NCBI RefSeq assembly: GCF_022346545.1
Contig: NZ_JAKRNU010000019.1
Coordinates: 1 to 50,150, forward strand
Direction: 5' to 3'
From: Sporosarcina sp. ACRSM
GTDB lineage: Bacteria > Bacillota > Bacilli > Bacillales_A > Planococcaceae
DNA length: 50,150 bases
Shown here: positions 7,417-15,276 of the stretch, piece by piece
Numbering within the stretch: position 1 is the stretch's first letter
Layout: each line of letters begins with the position of its first letter
Translations under genes and position numbers: made by a program
The notes under the pieces: model-generated
Database searches by the model: none
What the model was told of the DNA's origin: nothing
The model's input: the letters and a program-made list of their open reading frames with translations, nothing else

Positions 7417-9558
7417 TTATAAAAAATCTAATTGTACTTTTCCATTTACCAGTGAAAGACGAGCATCAAATTTATTACCATTATTGGCGGTAAAGCCTTT
7501 GATCACATTTGTTTTTCCTTTCGTACAAAGAAGTTTCACTTGGGCCGAGGTAAGCTTTTTCTTTAAGAATATTCCCGGGAAGGTCATCTTGCATCCATTT
7601 TTATAGGCACTGCAACCGTAGAACCCTTTCCGTGCCACGATGGTACCTTGTTGACAGGCAGGGCAAGGAGCAATTTCCTTCGGGGCATAGTTTTTGGCTG
7701 ATCGGGATGCTTTTGGTGGTAGCGTGATATCAATTTTTTGCGCTTCTAACTGTGGGGGCACTTCTTTCAACAATTTGTGGATGAATCTTGCAATGCTTTC
7801 AAGGAAGTGCGCCTGCGTCCCTTCACCATTGCCGATTTTCCGCAAATACGTTTCCCATTTGGCAGTCATCGATGGACTGGCGAGTAAATTTCCTTCGATG
7901 GCCTGACAGAGGATACGCCCTTTGTCCGTGATAGAAACGATGTTTTTCGTAACGGTGATATAGCCATGACGTTTGATCGTTTCGATAATGCCACTTCGGG
8001 TCGCTTCCGTTCCGAGCCCTTCCACTTCTTTCAAGATTTCCGTTTCTTCCTTATCCTCGATGAGCTTCCCGCATGTCTTCATCATCGCAATGAGTTGACC
8101 TTCCGTATAAGGTTTAGGCGGCATTGTTTTTCCTTCTTTGATTGCAATATTGCTTTCGACCGGCTCTTGCATCCTGAGCGGAGGCAGGGAAGGCTCGTCC
8201 TTATCGCTTTCTTTTTCCGAACGGGTGAACAACGCTTTCCATCCTTTATCCCGTTCTGTTTTGCCGATGGTGAAGAAGGGCAGTCCATTGACATCAGTCG
8301 TCACTTTCGTTTCCGTGTACAGATAGTCAGTATGGAACATTGCGAGCGTTGTGCGGACGACTTCCTCGTACAAGTTGCGTTCAACGTTTGATAGTCTGTT
8401 AAGTACCGCTTGGGACGGGATTTTCTTCGTCGGAATGATGGCATAGTGCTCCTGAACCTTTGAACTGTCGACGTAGCGCTTTTTTGGCGCAAGTGAGACG
8501 ACAGGGAAAGAATGCCCGATGAGCTGTTGGTAATCATTCACTTGGGCAGCAAGATAGGAAAACTCATTCGGCGTAATGTGCCGGGCATCCGTTCGTGGAT
8601 ACGTCACAAGCTTCTTTTCATAGAGTCCTTGCATTGTTTTCAGCACATCTGCCGGACTCGTTTTCCAAAGCCGATTCGCGGTTGCTTGTAGCGTAGATAG
8701 CGAATGAAGCTGAGGGGGCGGCGTGCGCTTATCGGTCTTTTCGACGGATGTAATGATCCCAGGTGAATTGGGAAGTATATTATGTTTTGCAAGTAGTTCC
8801 CGGATAATCTCCCGTTTTGGTTCTTTCGCTTTCGCTTTTCCTTTATACGTCCCATGCTCGGCAGTAAAAGTCGCTTCAATTTCAAAAAACGGCTCGGAAA
8901 CAAATGTCTCAATTTCCTTTTGGCGTTGATAAATGAGGTAAACCGTCGGTGACTGTACACGCCCGATCGGAAACACTTCCTGAATACCCCGTGCTTTTAA
9001 AAGCAATGAATAGAGACGCGAGCCATTCATCCCGACAAGCCAATCGCTGATCTGCCGTGCTTTCGCTTCATCATACATGAGCAGATCCTTGCGATTATCA
9101 TGCAGGTTGGAAAAACCTTTTCGCACTTCATCGATTTCAAGCGAATTGATCCACAAGCGCTTAATCGTTTTTCCTCTCGCACCCGTTTGGTTGTAAATGC
9201 TGTAGAAAATATTCGATCCTTCACGATCCACGTCACAAGCATTAATGACAACATCCGCTGCGAGGATAAACTTCTTCACCGCCTGAAATTGCGCATACTT
9301 TCCTTTCGCAATTTGGAATTCGTATCGTTCCGGTAAAATTGGCAAACTGCCAAGCGTCCAGCGGTTCCAACGTGCGTCATACGCTTTTGGCTCTTTTAAC
9401 TCGACAAGATGACCGATGCCCCATGTAATAATGGCACCATGGGGAAAGAGCTGACTTGGCGCCAGCTCAATATGCGTTTTCTGCCGACTTTTCACAGTAA
9501 ATGCCTCGGCATAGGCTTTTGCTTGGGATGGTTTTTCGGCTAAGATGACCGGTTTCAT
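7417..9558 (-). CDS. topB: DNA topoisomerase III
   Basis: The 713-residue type IA topoisomerase begins with the Toprim domain (MKPVILAEKPSQAKAYAEA, then CDVDREGSNI with the metal-binding acidic residues) and has the active-site tyrosine in LVTYPRTDARHIT. It ends with a zinc-ribbon-like part (CPACQQG ... GCSAYKNGCKMTF). Length is close to B. subtilis TopB (727). The enzyme relaxes and decatenates DNA through single-strand passage. The start at 9558 has AGAGGTG upstream and matches the family N-terminus; the frame is open 33 codons further. A truncated second copy of its 5' end lies at 12603-13025. Confidence 0.95.
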   Translation of the reverse strand: MKPVILAEKPSQAKAYAEAFTVKSRQKTHIELAPSQLFPHGAIITWGIGHLVELKEPKAYDARWNRWTLGSLPILPERYEFQIAKGKYAQFQAVKKFILAADVVINACDVDREGSNIFYSIYNQTGARGKTIKRLWINSLEIDEVRKGFSNLHDNRKDLLMYDEAKARQISDWLVGMNGSRLYSLLLKARGIQEVFPIGRVQSPTVYLIYQRQKEIETFVSEPFFEIEATFTAEHGTYKGKAKAKEPKREIIRELLAKHNILPNSPGIITSVEKTDKRTPPPQLHSLSTLQATANRLWKTSPADVLKTMQGLYEKKLVTYPRTDARHITPNEFSYLAAQVNDYQQLIGHSFPVVSLAPKKRYVDSSKVQEHYAIIPTKKIPSQAVLNRLSNVERNLYEEVVRTTLAMFHTDYLYTETKVTTDVNGLPFFTIGKTERDKGWKALFTRSEKESDKDEPSLPPLRMQEPVESNIAIKEGKTMPPKPYTEGQLIAMMKTCGKLIEDKEETEILKEVEGLGTEATRSGIIETIKRHGYITVTKNIVSITDKGRILCQAIEGNLLASPSMTAKWETYLRKIGNGEGTQAHFLESIARFIHKLLKEVPPQLEAQKIDITLPPKASRSAKNYAPKEIAPCPACQQGTIVARKGFYGCSAYKNGCKMTFPGIFLKKKLTSAQVKLLCTKGKTNVIKGFTANNGNKFDARLSLVNGKVQLDFL

Positions 9559-9862
9559 AGGGACACCTCTTTTCCTTAATGATAGAAACGTTAGTTCTAT
9601 TATTATCGCATAGATTTTGGGGGTTTCCAAATTCATAGGTTGGATCTTAATTGGCAAAAAATTTACGTAAAAGTTTAAGCAAACATAAAACTCATGTTTG
9701 TTTAGGTGACCGAAAATTATGTATTAGCTTGAACGAAACAATGGAATTTCATTGGAGATAAAATCAATTAAACACTGTATAATTTTGGGGAATCAACATA
9801 CGTATACATTTACTTTACTATACGATCTGAAAATATATATTTAGATCGAATTCTTTCAAACT
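9559..9862. other. Intergenic stretch upstream of topB
   Basis: This AT-rich stretch holds the topB 5' leader (to about 9620), which is duplicated upstream of the topB fragment at about 13026-13090. Two small inverted repeats are seen: AAACAT/ATGTTT around 9683-9701 and GATCT/AGATC at 9829-9852. The second lies just after the phosphodiesterase gene and could be its terminator, though its T run is weak. I see no gene here. Confidence 0.5.
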
Positions 9863-10840
9863 TTAGTCTTGTAAAAAGGGAGCAATTAAATCTATTCTAT
9901 TCGTCCAAACGCCACCGGAATAATGAGGAGGCAGTCGCTTAATATCCTCAGGTGTATCAAAACCTTCTGACCATCCGCCATTACCTGCAACTATAATCAC
10001 ACGAGTACCTACCTTTTCCAATCTATTGATAAATTTATTTGGCCATCCCCACATCCATGGCGCATAATTCTCCGGAATGTGAATTTGTGTATGATGACAA
10101 GCCGATGGAACATAACCTGTCCACCCGACGGAAATATAAGGAATCATACAACTTTTCAAAGTAGCCATAGACATCACCCGGAGTTCTGGGAGCTTTTCTT
10201 TTAATGATTGAATCGGTTGGTCTCCACCGTAAACAGTTAGTTGCTTTAAATGTTCTTTTGGCAGTTCAGAAAGGAATTGCGCTAGTTGAACTCCTTCCTC
10301 CGGGTCATCACTTTTAATATGAATCAAAAATGATTCTTTCGGGAAATAGGACAAAACCTCTTCAAGGGAAGGCATCAGCCCCACTCCTTTACCACGAAAA
10401 GGATATGTTTGCCCATTATCGGCCGAATAACCATAACCGATATCCAATTGTTTTAGTTCTGCCATTGTATGATCCCTAGTAACGCCTTCGCCGTTTGTTC
10501 TACACTCAAGGGTCCAGTCATGAAAAACAGCAAATTGATTGTCTTTTGTAGGATGAATATCAAATTCAACAATGTCAGCTCCAGCTTCAAAGGCAGCTTG
10601 CATGGAAGGGATCGTATTTTCTAAAAAAGGATGTTCTGGTTCATAGATCCTCTCTGCTGTGCATGTATCACTAGCAATTTCCTCCATATGGAAAGTTTGT
10701 GACATTCCCCTGTGTGCTAGTAGCAAGGGAGCTTCATCTTTAGATTTAGTAAACAAGGAACTGTTATTTAGATACACGAAAGCCACCAAAACCAATAAAA
10801 GTATTATAAATCTTTTAATATAAATTTTAAATTTCTTCAT
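9863..10840 (-). CDS. Glycerophosphodiester phosphodiesterase-family protein, membrane-anchored
   Basis: The 325-residue protein has one N-terminal membrane anchor (about 10-27), then a GDPD domain with LLAHRGMS, ENTIPSMQAAFEAGADIVEFDIHPTKDN and AVFHDWTLECRTNG, which supply the metal-binding and catalytic His/Glu/Asp residues. The family cleaves glycerophosphodiesters to glycerol-3-phosphate and an alcohol. The C-terminal half keeps the barrel pattern (LIHIKS ... VIIVAGNGGW). The anchor suggests action outside the membrane. An insert rich in His and Glu after the HRG motif (SQTFHMEEIASDTCTAERIYEPEHP) is seen in a subset of Gram-positive members. The start has GGAGG 5 bases upstream, inside the last codons of the toxin-like small ORF. 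Confidence 0.88.
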   Translation of the reverse strand: MKKFKIYIKRFIILLLVLVAFVYLNNSSLFTKSKDEAPLLLAHRGMSQTFHMEEIASDTCTAERIYEPEHPFLENTIPSMQAAFEAGADIVEFDIHPTKDNQFAVFHDWTLECRTNGEGVTRDHTMAELKQLDIGYGYSADNGQTYPFRGKGVGLMPSLEEVLSYFPKESFLIHIKSDDPEEGVQLAQFLSELPKEHLKQLTVYGGDQPIQSLKEKLPELRVMSMATLKSCMIPYISVGWTGYVPSACHHTQIHIPENYAPWMWGWPNKFINRLEKVGTRVIIVAGNGGWSEGFDTPEDIKRLPPHYSGGVWTNRIDLIAPFLQD

Positions 10841-11010
10841 ATTTCCTCCAACCTATCAAATTCTGATAAATAAATATCAAAGACAGTACTACAAAAAGAC
10901 TGCTTTACTAAAAAGTTATGATGAATTTCTGAAATCTTAACAGCAGTTACCGCTGTTGCGAGAAATATGCCAAATTGAAAAAGCATATTTACTGCCTCGT
11001 ATGTCACCAT
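10837..11010 (-). CDS. Small type I toxin-like (holin-like toxin family) ORF with altered C-terminus
   Basis: This 57-codon reading frame begins MVTYEAVNMLFQFGIFLATA, which strongly resembles the short hydrophobic toxins annotated as putative holin-like toxin and the TxpA/BsrG family of B. subtilis (M-S/T-x-Y-E-S/A-L...). Those toxins are about 30-40 residues: one membrane helix and a short basic tail. Here the tail is replaced by about 30 unrelated residues ending in an overlap with the phosphodiesterase start (ATATGA), so it may be a broken or chimeric copy. The start has a good site (AAGGGGTG) that can pair with ACACTCCCTT just upstream. Toxins of this type are controlled by an antisense RNA, which I cannot locate with certainty here. 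Confidence 0.6.
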   Translation of the reverse strand: MVTYEAVNMLFQFGIFLATAVTAVKISEIHHNFLVKQSFCSTVFDIYLSEFDRLEEI

Positions 11011-11014
11011 ATAA

Positions 11015-11038
11015 ACACCCCTTTCCTCAAGGGAGTGT
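11015..11038 (-). promoter_or_regulatory. Hairpin masking the ribosome binding site of the toxin-like ORF
   Basis: On the reverse strand ACACTCCCTT is followed by a GAGG loop and AAAGGGGTGT, giving nine pairs (one G-U) with one mismatch. The 3' arm contains the whole Shine-Dalgarno element of the small ORF. Masked ribosome sites are typical of type I toxin mRNAs. Confidence 0.5.
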
Positions 11039-11317
11039 CAACCGCCCATCCGCTATACGTTGCCGCAACCTACAGTCTAGCATTTTATATGACAAAAATT
11101 GGCGGGATTAGCTACAAAAAATCGACATCAAGTCCTTAAATCTTTACATTAATCAAGTTGGCCCCTTAATGATTTTAATAAATTAAAATGTGGTTTGTTG
11201 AGTCCGTGCAGATTTTTAGATTGGATATAAAATCCTCATTGGAGTACATAGGCCTTAGTAAATCCTTCCGTTTAAAACGTATCCATAAGCAGTATCTTCT
11301 TTCATTATATTTGAGAT
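11039..11317. other. Non-coding stretch with toxin-locus upstream repeat
   Basis: Bases about 11058-11096 (reverse strand: GTCATATAAAATGCTAGACT followed by GTAGGTTGCGGCAAC) are similar to 13305-13342, which lies at the matching place in the deleted toxin locus. The rest, to 11317, shows no convincing gene or structure. Confidence 0.5.
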
Positions 11318-11530
11318 TCATACACCAGATAGAGTAATCATACCTCCCACTATTGTTGAAAGGCACGGAACCTCGTTGGGCCATATCCATGCAATAAGAA
11401 AAGCAAAGGCAGGAGGTAAATAAAGAGAACTTGTTGCTTCTGATGCCATTGTTCGTGAGCTAATACATTCAAGAGTAAAATAAGGGTGAGCCTGCTCATC
11501 TTGAGTAAAGTTCCCGTATGAAATCGGCAT
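11318..11530 (-). pseudogene. C-terminal fragment of an EamA/DMT-family transporter
   Basis: The reading frame contains SSLYLPPAFAFLIAWIW, then PNEVPCLSTIVGGMITLSGV, which fits the last two helices of EamA-type drug/metabolite transporters (xxLxPvFAfLiawixLgEvpsxxtivGGxlILxGV). Only about 50 of roughly 300 residues remain, and the conserved glycine-glutamate pair has degraded to PNE. The frame stops right after the final helix. No 5' part is present, since the neighbouring membrane gene begins its stop region here. It is best read as a decayed remnant. Confidence 0.5.
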
Positions 11531-12191
11531 TTATAGTGAAGAACTTGTTGATCGTGTCCTCTGTCGGAGCATGCCGAACGTAAAAAGGGATGTTTTTAGT
11601 TTGGATAAACGAGTCGATTTCTTGTACTGTGTCAATTCCACCCTCAAATGTGTTCGCCCACAAGTCTATCTGCTTTCCGTCACTGAAATGCAGGATGTAC
11701 TTTCCATTAAATGATCTCCGGTTTGAATCCGATTCGATTGGAATGGAGTAATCAATTTCCACGTTCTTCACTCCGTCTGTCCAATCATATTCATCTTGCT
11801 TCAAATTCCAAAAAGTACTAAATATGATTTTCTCTTCAGCGATCACAAGAGCATTTGTGACTCCTAAGTAGAGGAAAGGCAGTGTGAGCAAAATAGGGAT
11901 CCTTGCCAGTCGTTGCACTAAACCGACCCCTGATCGGAATACCTTGAAAGACTTCTCCCGAATCCCTTCCTTGATGCAAAAGTAAATTCCCCAAGTTGCA
12001 AGCCCATAAATGATGGCGCTGAGAAAAAAGGCCCAATAGGCGCTAAGCGGGGTGCCGAAATAGACAGCGTCCTTAGTGTAATTGATCTGCTTGTTGATGA
12101 AATAGAAAATGAAAAACCAGATGGCCGAAAAGAAACCGAACGTTAGGAAAAACAGCCACCACAGCTTTTTTTCAGACCTCTCTTTTTTCAT
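11496..12191 (-). CDS. Membrane protein of unknown function
   Basis: The 231-residue protein has two N-terminal membrane segments (about 10-32 and 48-72), a third near 92-115, and a soluble C-terminal domain of about 110 residues rich in beta-strand pattern (EEKIIFSTFWNLKQDEYDW, KYILHFSDGKQIDLW). Three helices followed by such a domain recall bacterial PH-like (YcxB/DUF-type) membrane proteins, but I do not recognise the family. It begins with KKERSEKKLWW and has AGGAGG upstream. Its 3' end overlaps the decayed transporter fragment by 35 bases. Confidence 0.75.
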   Translation of the reverse strand: MKKERSEKKLWWLFFLTFGFFSAIWFFIFYFINKQINYTKDAVYFGTPLSAYWAFFLSAIIYGLATWGIYFCIKEGIREKSFKVFRSGVGLVQRLARIPILLTLPFLYLGVTNALVIAEEKIIFSTFWNLKQDEYDWTDGVKNVEIDYSIPIESDSNRRSFNGKYILHFSDGKQIDLWANTFEGGIDTVQEIDSFIQTKNIPFYVRHAPTEDTINKFFTINADFIRELYSR

Positions 12192-12280
12192 GGGGACCCG
12201 CCTCCTTTCATGCTTATGAAACTTCGCATGAAGTATAGTTCATTCCAAAACTGGAATAATAGTAGATATACGTAAAGTGA

Positions 12281-12593
12281 TCGATTAAGTTTCAATTCAG
12301 CGGCGGAGGTCCATCTGGGGGATTTGATAGGAGAGCTTTCCAAAAAAAATTTCTTTACCGAAAACGTTTTATAAAAAAAGACTCATACTTTGATAAAATT
12401 CTGGATAAATGGCTTGAAGGCGAACTTTCAGATATCGTGGAAGACTATATACCTTTATCAGGTATACAAAGTGCTGATAATGTCGCTGGAGATCTTGAGA
12501 TATTCGTGTATGGATGGACAAAAAGCAGAGGAATATTACATTAAGGAAGCCTTAAAATATCATAAAGAGCAACAGAAGTCATCCAAACAATAG
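12281..12593 (+). pseudogene. Frameshifted fragment of an unrecognised gene
   Basis: One frame is open from 12281 to 12544 without a start codon and encodes acidic, soluble-looking sequence (FSGGGPSGGFDRRAF ... DKILDKWLEGELSDIVEDYI). Near 12500-12520 the coding pattern shifts to the +1 frame, which continues as MDGQKAEEYYIKEALKYHKE and stops at 12593. This is the pattern of a gene that lost its 5' end and gained a frameshift. I do not recognise the family. Confidence 0.4.
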
Positions 12594-12602
12594 CTAGTTT
12601 CC

Positions 12603-13025
12603 TTACTGTTTAGCCATGCCGCAAACGGGTGCTATCCTTGAAAAGGATTTGCGCTTGTTCGTAAAAGAGACGTGATCATGAGATGCATAATATGTGTGTA
12701 AAGAATCTGTTTTTCTAAATTTGAGTCTTAGAAAATTACAAAATCCCGGACGTTTAATCTGATTATGTGCATATTTTCCTTTCGCAACTTGGAACTCATA
12801 CCGCTCTGGTAAACTGCCAAGCGTCCAACGATTCCATCGCGCATCATACGCTTTCGGTTCTTTCAACTCGACGAGATGCCCGGTGCCCCATCTAATAATG
12901 GCATCGTGGGGAAAGAGCTGACTTGGCGCCAGTTCAATATGCGTTTTCTGTCGGCTTTTCACGGTAAATGCCTCGGCATAGGCTTTTGCTTGGGGAGGTT
13001 TTTCAGCTAAGATGACCGGTTTCAT
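12603..13025 (-). pseudogene. Truncated duplicate of the topB 5' end
   Basis: Codons 1 to about 86 (13025 down to about 12768) are nearly identical to topB: MKPVILAEKPPQAKAYAEAF, the SRQKTHIELAPSQLFPH block, WNRWTLGSLP, and ERYEFQVAKGKYA. Changes include S to P, G to D, T to R and a three-codon loss. After KGKYA the similarity ends abruptly and the frame runs on in unrelated sequence to 12603. The leader upstream of the start is duplicated as well. No active-site tyrosine or C-terminal part is present, so it cannot be a topoisomerase. It lies 3.5 kb from the intact gene in the same orientation, as left by a duplication followed by deletion. Confidence 0.85.
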
Positions 13026-13152
13026 AGAACACCTCTTTTCATTAATGATAGAAACGTTGGTTCTATTGTTATCTCATAGATGGGGGGAGGTTTTCTATTT
13101 GGATTTGCTGGGGAAGGGGGTGCTACATGTGTATTTTTTGAATAATTGTGGT

Positions 13153-13196
13153 AAAAAGACCGGGTGCGTCAACACCTAGTCAATGTGCTTGACTAG
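13153..13196 (-). terminator. Terminator-like hairpin with GACCGGGTG-type stem
   Basis: On the reverse strand GACTAGGTG-TTGACG-CACCCGGTC forms a stem followed by TTTTT. An overlapping perfect 8-bp hairpin (CTAGTCAA/TTGACTAG, 13176-13196) could compete with it. Closely related hairpins lie at 18203-18231 and 34881-34906. Confidence 0.6.
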
Positions 13197-13345
13197 CCCA
13201 AGGAATGTTTATTACACAGAGTAACCATCCCACCTACTTAGCCGATAGCAAGGGATAGTTACTTTTTTCTATTGGTGTAAAGTGCAATCATCGCAATAAC
13301 GGCTGTTGCTGCAACCTATAGTTGAGCATTTTAAACGACAGATTC
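13153..13345 (-). pseudogene. Internally deleted type I toxin locus with its terminator
   Basis: On the reverse strand, upstream sequence like that of the 11.0 kb toxin locus (AAAATGCTCAACTATAGGTT) runs straight into the 3' part of a toxin frame (AATAVIAMIALYTNRKK, then stop). The join falls at a GCAAC that occurs in both the leader and the gene interior of the other copy, so a deletion between short repeats explains it. After the stop come a hairpin (GTAACTATCCC ... GGGATGGTTAC, 13262-13221) and a terminator-like hairpin with a T run (13181-13153). Confidence 0.55.
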
Positions 13346-13420
13346 CTCAACGATATAATTAAAGCAAGTATGGCAGAGGAATTATGTTTTTTTATAATAA
13401 CAATGTTTCTTCATTTCTTT

Positions 13421-13852
13421 TTATTCCTCTTCCAATTCTTTGGCATGCTTCACTCTTAAACGATAAACATAATACAGCGGGATGAAACTGCAGATAAATA
13501 AAACAGCTCCTAAGAATAGCCCGTTTAACGAGCTGAAGTTCGGTGTAATGGAAACAAGATAACCGACAGCCACTACAGCGATTATTAATACAATCAAGCC
13601 TGCTAAAAACGATCTCATGGGATTTTTAATTTTTCTTTCATGCTCTACACTCACACTCATAGATAAATAGAAGTATACAACTGTTGTTAAGATCAACACT
13701 AGCCAAAGTGGATTCTCACGCATTTTTTCAAGTCCACCTTGAAAAAAGTTATAACCGAGAATGCATAAGATTCCAATGGTTTGAACGACATAAGCAATTC
13801 TAGTGTTTTGTAAGTTCCTTAAAATAAGTCTTTCATCTGTAATTTTTTTCAT
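13421..13852 (-). CDS. Small membrane protein paired with an XRE regulator
   Basis: The 143-residue protein has four predicted membrane segments (about 20-40, 48-66, 82-104, 110-130) and charged ends. Its start overlaps the stop of the upstream XRE-type regulator gene (ATGA), so the two are translated together. Such two-gene modules, a short Cro/C1-type repressor and a four-helix membrane protein, are common in Firmicutes and of unknown function. No catalytic motif is visible. Confidence 0.75.
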   Translation of the reverse strand: MKKITDERLILRNLQNTRIAYVVQTIGILCILGYNFFQGGLEKMRENPLWLVLILTTVVYFYLSMSVSVEHERKIKNPMRSFLAGLIVLIIAVVAVGYLVSITPNFSSLNGLFLGAVLFICSFIPLYYVYRLRVKHAKELEEE

Positions 13853-14055
13853 TCAAAATCCTCCTTTTCGATCCAAAATATTTCATCCAATTTTGCATTC
13901 ACGGCATAGCAAATTTGCAAGCAAAGTTTTAATGACGGATTGTATTTACCTTTTTCAATAAGACTCACGGTTTGTCTAGTAATACCGACAATGTCAGCGA
14001 GCTGTTGTTGTGTTAAATCTACTTTCACACGGGCAAGCTTAACTTGATTTTTCAT
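13849..14055 (-). CDS. XRE-family (Cro/C1-type) transcriptional regulator
   Basis: The 68-residue protein is little more than a helix-turn-helix: MKNQVKLARVKVDLTQQQLADIVGITRQTVSLIEKG, with the recognition helix TRQTVSLIEKG and the family ending NPSLKLCLQICYAVNAKLDEIFW. It resembles the short YvaO/YozG-like group that controls a linked membrane gene. The start at 14055 is chosen because GAGGAGG lies upstream and the helix-turn-helix needs no longer N-terminus. Confidence 0.88.
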   Translation of the reverse strand: MKNQVKLARVKVDLTQQQLADIVGITRQTVSLIEKGKYNPSLKLCLQICYAVNAKLDEIFWIEKEDFE

Positions 14056-14177
14056 ACGAGCCTCCTCTCTAATAGTAATGTAACATATATATTGCCTTAT
14101 GTAAATTATAAGTTGCAAAATTGGTGAATAATCATAAGAATACCATGATTGATTGGTGAGAATATTACTGACTATAA

Positions 14178-14228
14178 ATGAAAAGGATAGAAGAGCAGGG
14201 ATGATATCTGCTCACTCTATCCTTTTTC
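14178..14228. terminator. Terminator downstream of the lipoprotein gene
   Basis: An 11-bp stem AAAAGGATAGA/TCTATCCTTTT with an inner GAGCAG/CTGCTC helix is flanked by A and T runs. It lies downstream of the reverse-strand lipoprotein gene. Confidence 0.75.
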
Positions 14229-14313
14229 ATTTATTGGTCTTTTTGAATCAAAAAAAGAGATAGCGTAATCGCCACCTTTTTTCTTGATTCACAATCGTTC
14301 CTGTTATCGGTCA

Positions 14314-14745
14314 TTACATTTCTATTGAATTTAAATATTCATAAGTTTTCTTTGGCACTTTGAAGTTAAATGAAATTTTTTTCAGGCTAAATTTGATATA
14401 AGGAACATTTTCGTACGTTGTCATAGTAGCAACTTCATTTAAATTATCCTTTTGCTTTTTGAGCAAGTTCAGTTTAGCAGCACTTTTATGGTAAAACTTA
14501 AATGTTTTTCCTTCAATCGCTTCCGTAGGTAGATCAACTGATTCCCAATCATCCATTTTTAACGCATCAACAAAGTTTTCAATATCCTTGTTATCTGAAA
14601 TTATTGTAATAACACTGGAATCATCCGATGAGATGATTTCAATTTTTTGTGTTTCTTCAAGATCACCTACATTTTCTGTACGACACCCCACAAGTAAAGT
14701 TGAGATGATTCCTGCAACTAAAAACAGCATCAGACTTTTTTTCAT
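14314..14745 (-). CDS. Secreted lipoprotein of unknown function
   Basis: The 143-residue product begins with a lipoprotein signal peptide: MKKSLMLFLVAGIISTLLVGC, with lipobox LVGC and the lipidated cysteine at residue 21. The mature part (KIEIISSDDSSVITIISDNKDIENFVDAL ...) has an alternating beta pattern and resembles the short ligand-free lipoproteins of Bacillus that have no assigned role. It stands alone, with a terminator downstream. Confidence 0.75.
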   Translation of the reverse strand: MKKSLMLFLVAGIISTLLVGCRTENVGDLEETQKIEIISSDDSSVITIISDNKDIENFVDALKMDDWESVDLPTEAIEGKTFKFYHKSAAKLNLLKKQKDNLNEVATMTTYENVPYIKFSLKKISFNFKVPKKTYEYLNSIEM

Positions 14746-14933
14746 CTGCCCCCACCGTCTCCCTTTTCATATTGTGTACATTTCTTCCCTTTATCTATTT
14801 CCATTGTACAATGCGAATAAATTCTCTTTAATGGACCTATGACATATTTTAGGCTGAGGCTAGAGGCGTATGACACTTAACGTTTTTTCTGACTCTAAGA
14901 ATGTGTTTCTCCGCTTCAGAAATTATAAAACAA

Positions 14934-14962
14934 TTGACAAGTCCAAAAAATCAATGTATTAT
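14934..14962 (+). promoter_or_regulatory. Sigma-A promoter of leuA
   Basis: TTGACA (14934-14939) and TATTAT (14957-14962) are separated by exactly 17 bases. The T-box leader starts about 50 bases further on, so this is the likely promoter of the leader and leuA. Confidence 0.75.
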
Positions 14963-15018
14963 TGCAATCAATATTAAATGCAGACTAAGAATGGAATTAG
15001 TAAAAATGGATGTGTCCT

Positions 15019-15243
15019 TATAGAGAGTCGGTGGTTGGTGAAAATCGGCAGGCGCACATTTTGAACTCATCCAGGAGTCACTCTCTGAAATTTTCAAAGT
15101 AGGGGATGTCGGTTTCCTCCGTTATCGGGATAGGCAGTGATGGCTGCCGATAAGTGGATCTGTCTTTAGCGACAGGTCAATTAGAGTGGTACCGCGAGTT
15201 GAACCTCGTCTCTATATTTCGATATAGAGGCGGGGTTTTTTGT
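15019..15243 (+). promoter_or_regulatory. T-box leader (probably leucine-specific) upstream of leuA
   Basis: The leader has a stem I closed by AGAGAGT/ACTCTCT (15021-15086), the T-box AGAGTGGTACCGCGAG (15183-15198), and an intrinsic terminator (CCTCGTCTCTATAT, loop TTCG, ATATAGAGGCGGGG, then six T). The candidate specifier CTC (15066-15068), in the context GAA-CTC-ATC, is a leucine codon, matching the downstream leucine biosynthesis gene. Uncharged tRNA-Leu would stabilise the antiterminator and switch leuA on. The specifier call is made by eye. Confidence 0.88.
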
Positions 15244-15276
15244 TTTTTAAAATGAATGTAGAAGGAGTGCAGGGAA

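Noticed and set aside
13189..13268. Antisense RNA promoter (TTGACT and a weak -10) for the deleted toxin locus
   Set aside because: The resulting RNA would be almost only the hairpin, and the -10 box is weak, so the call is not supported.
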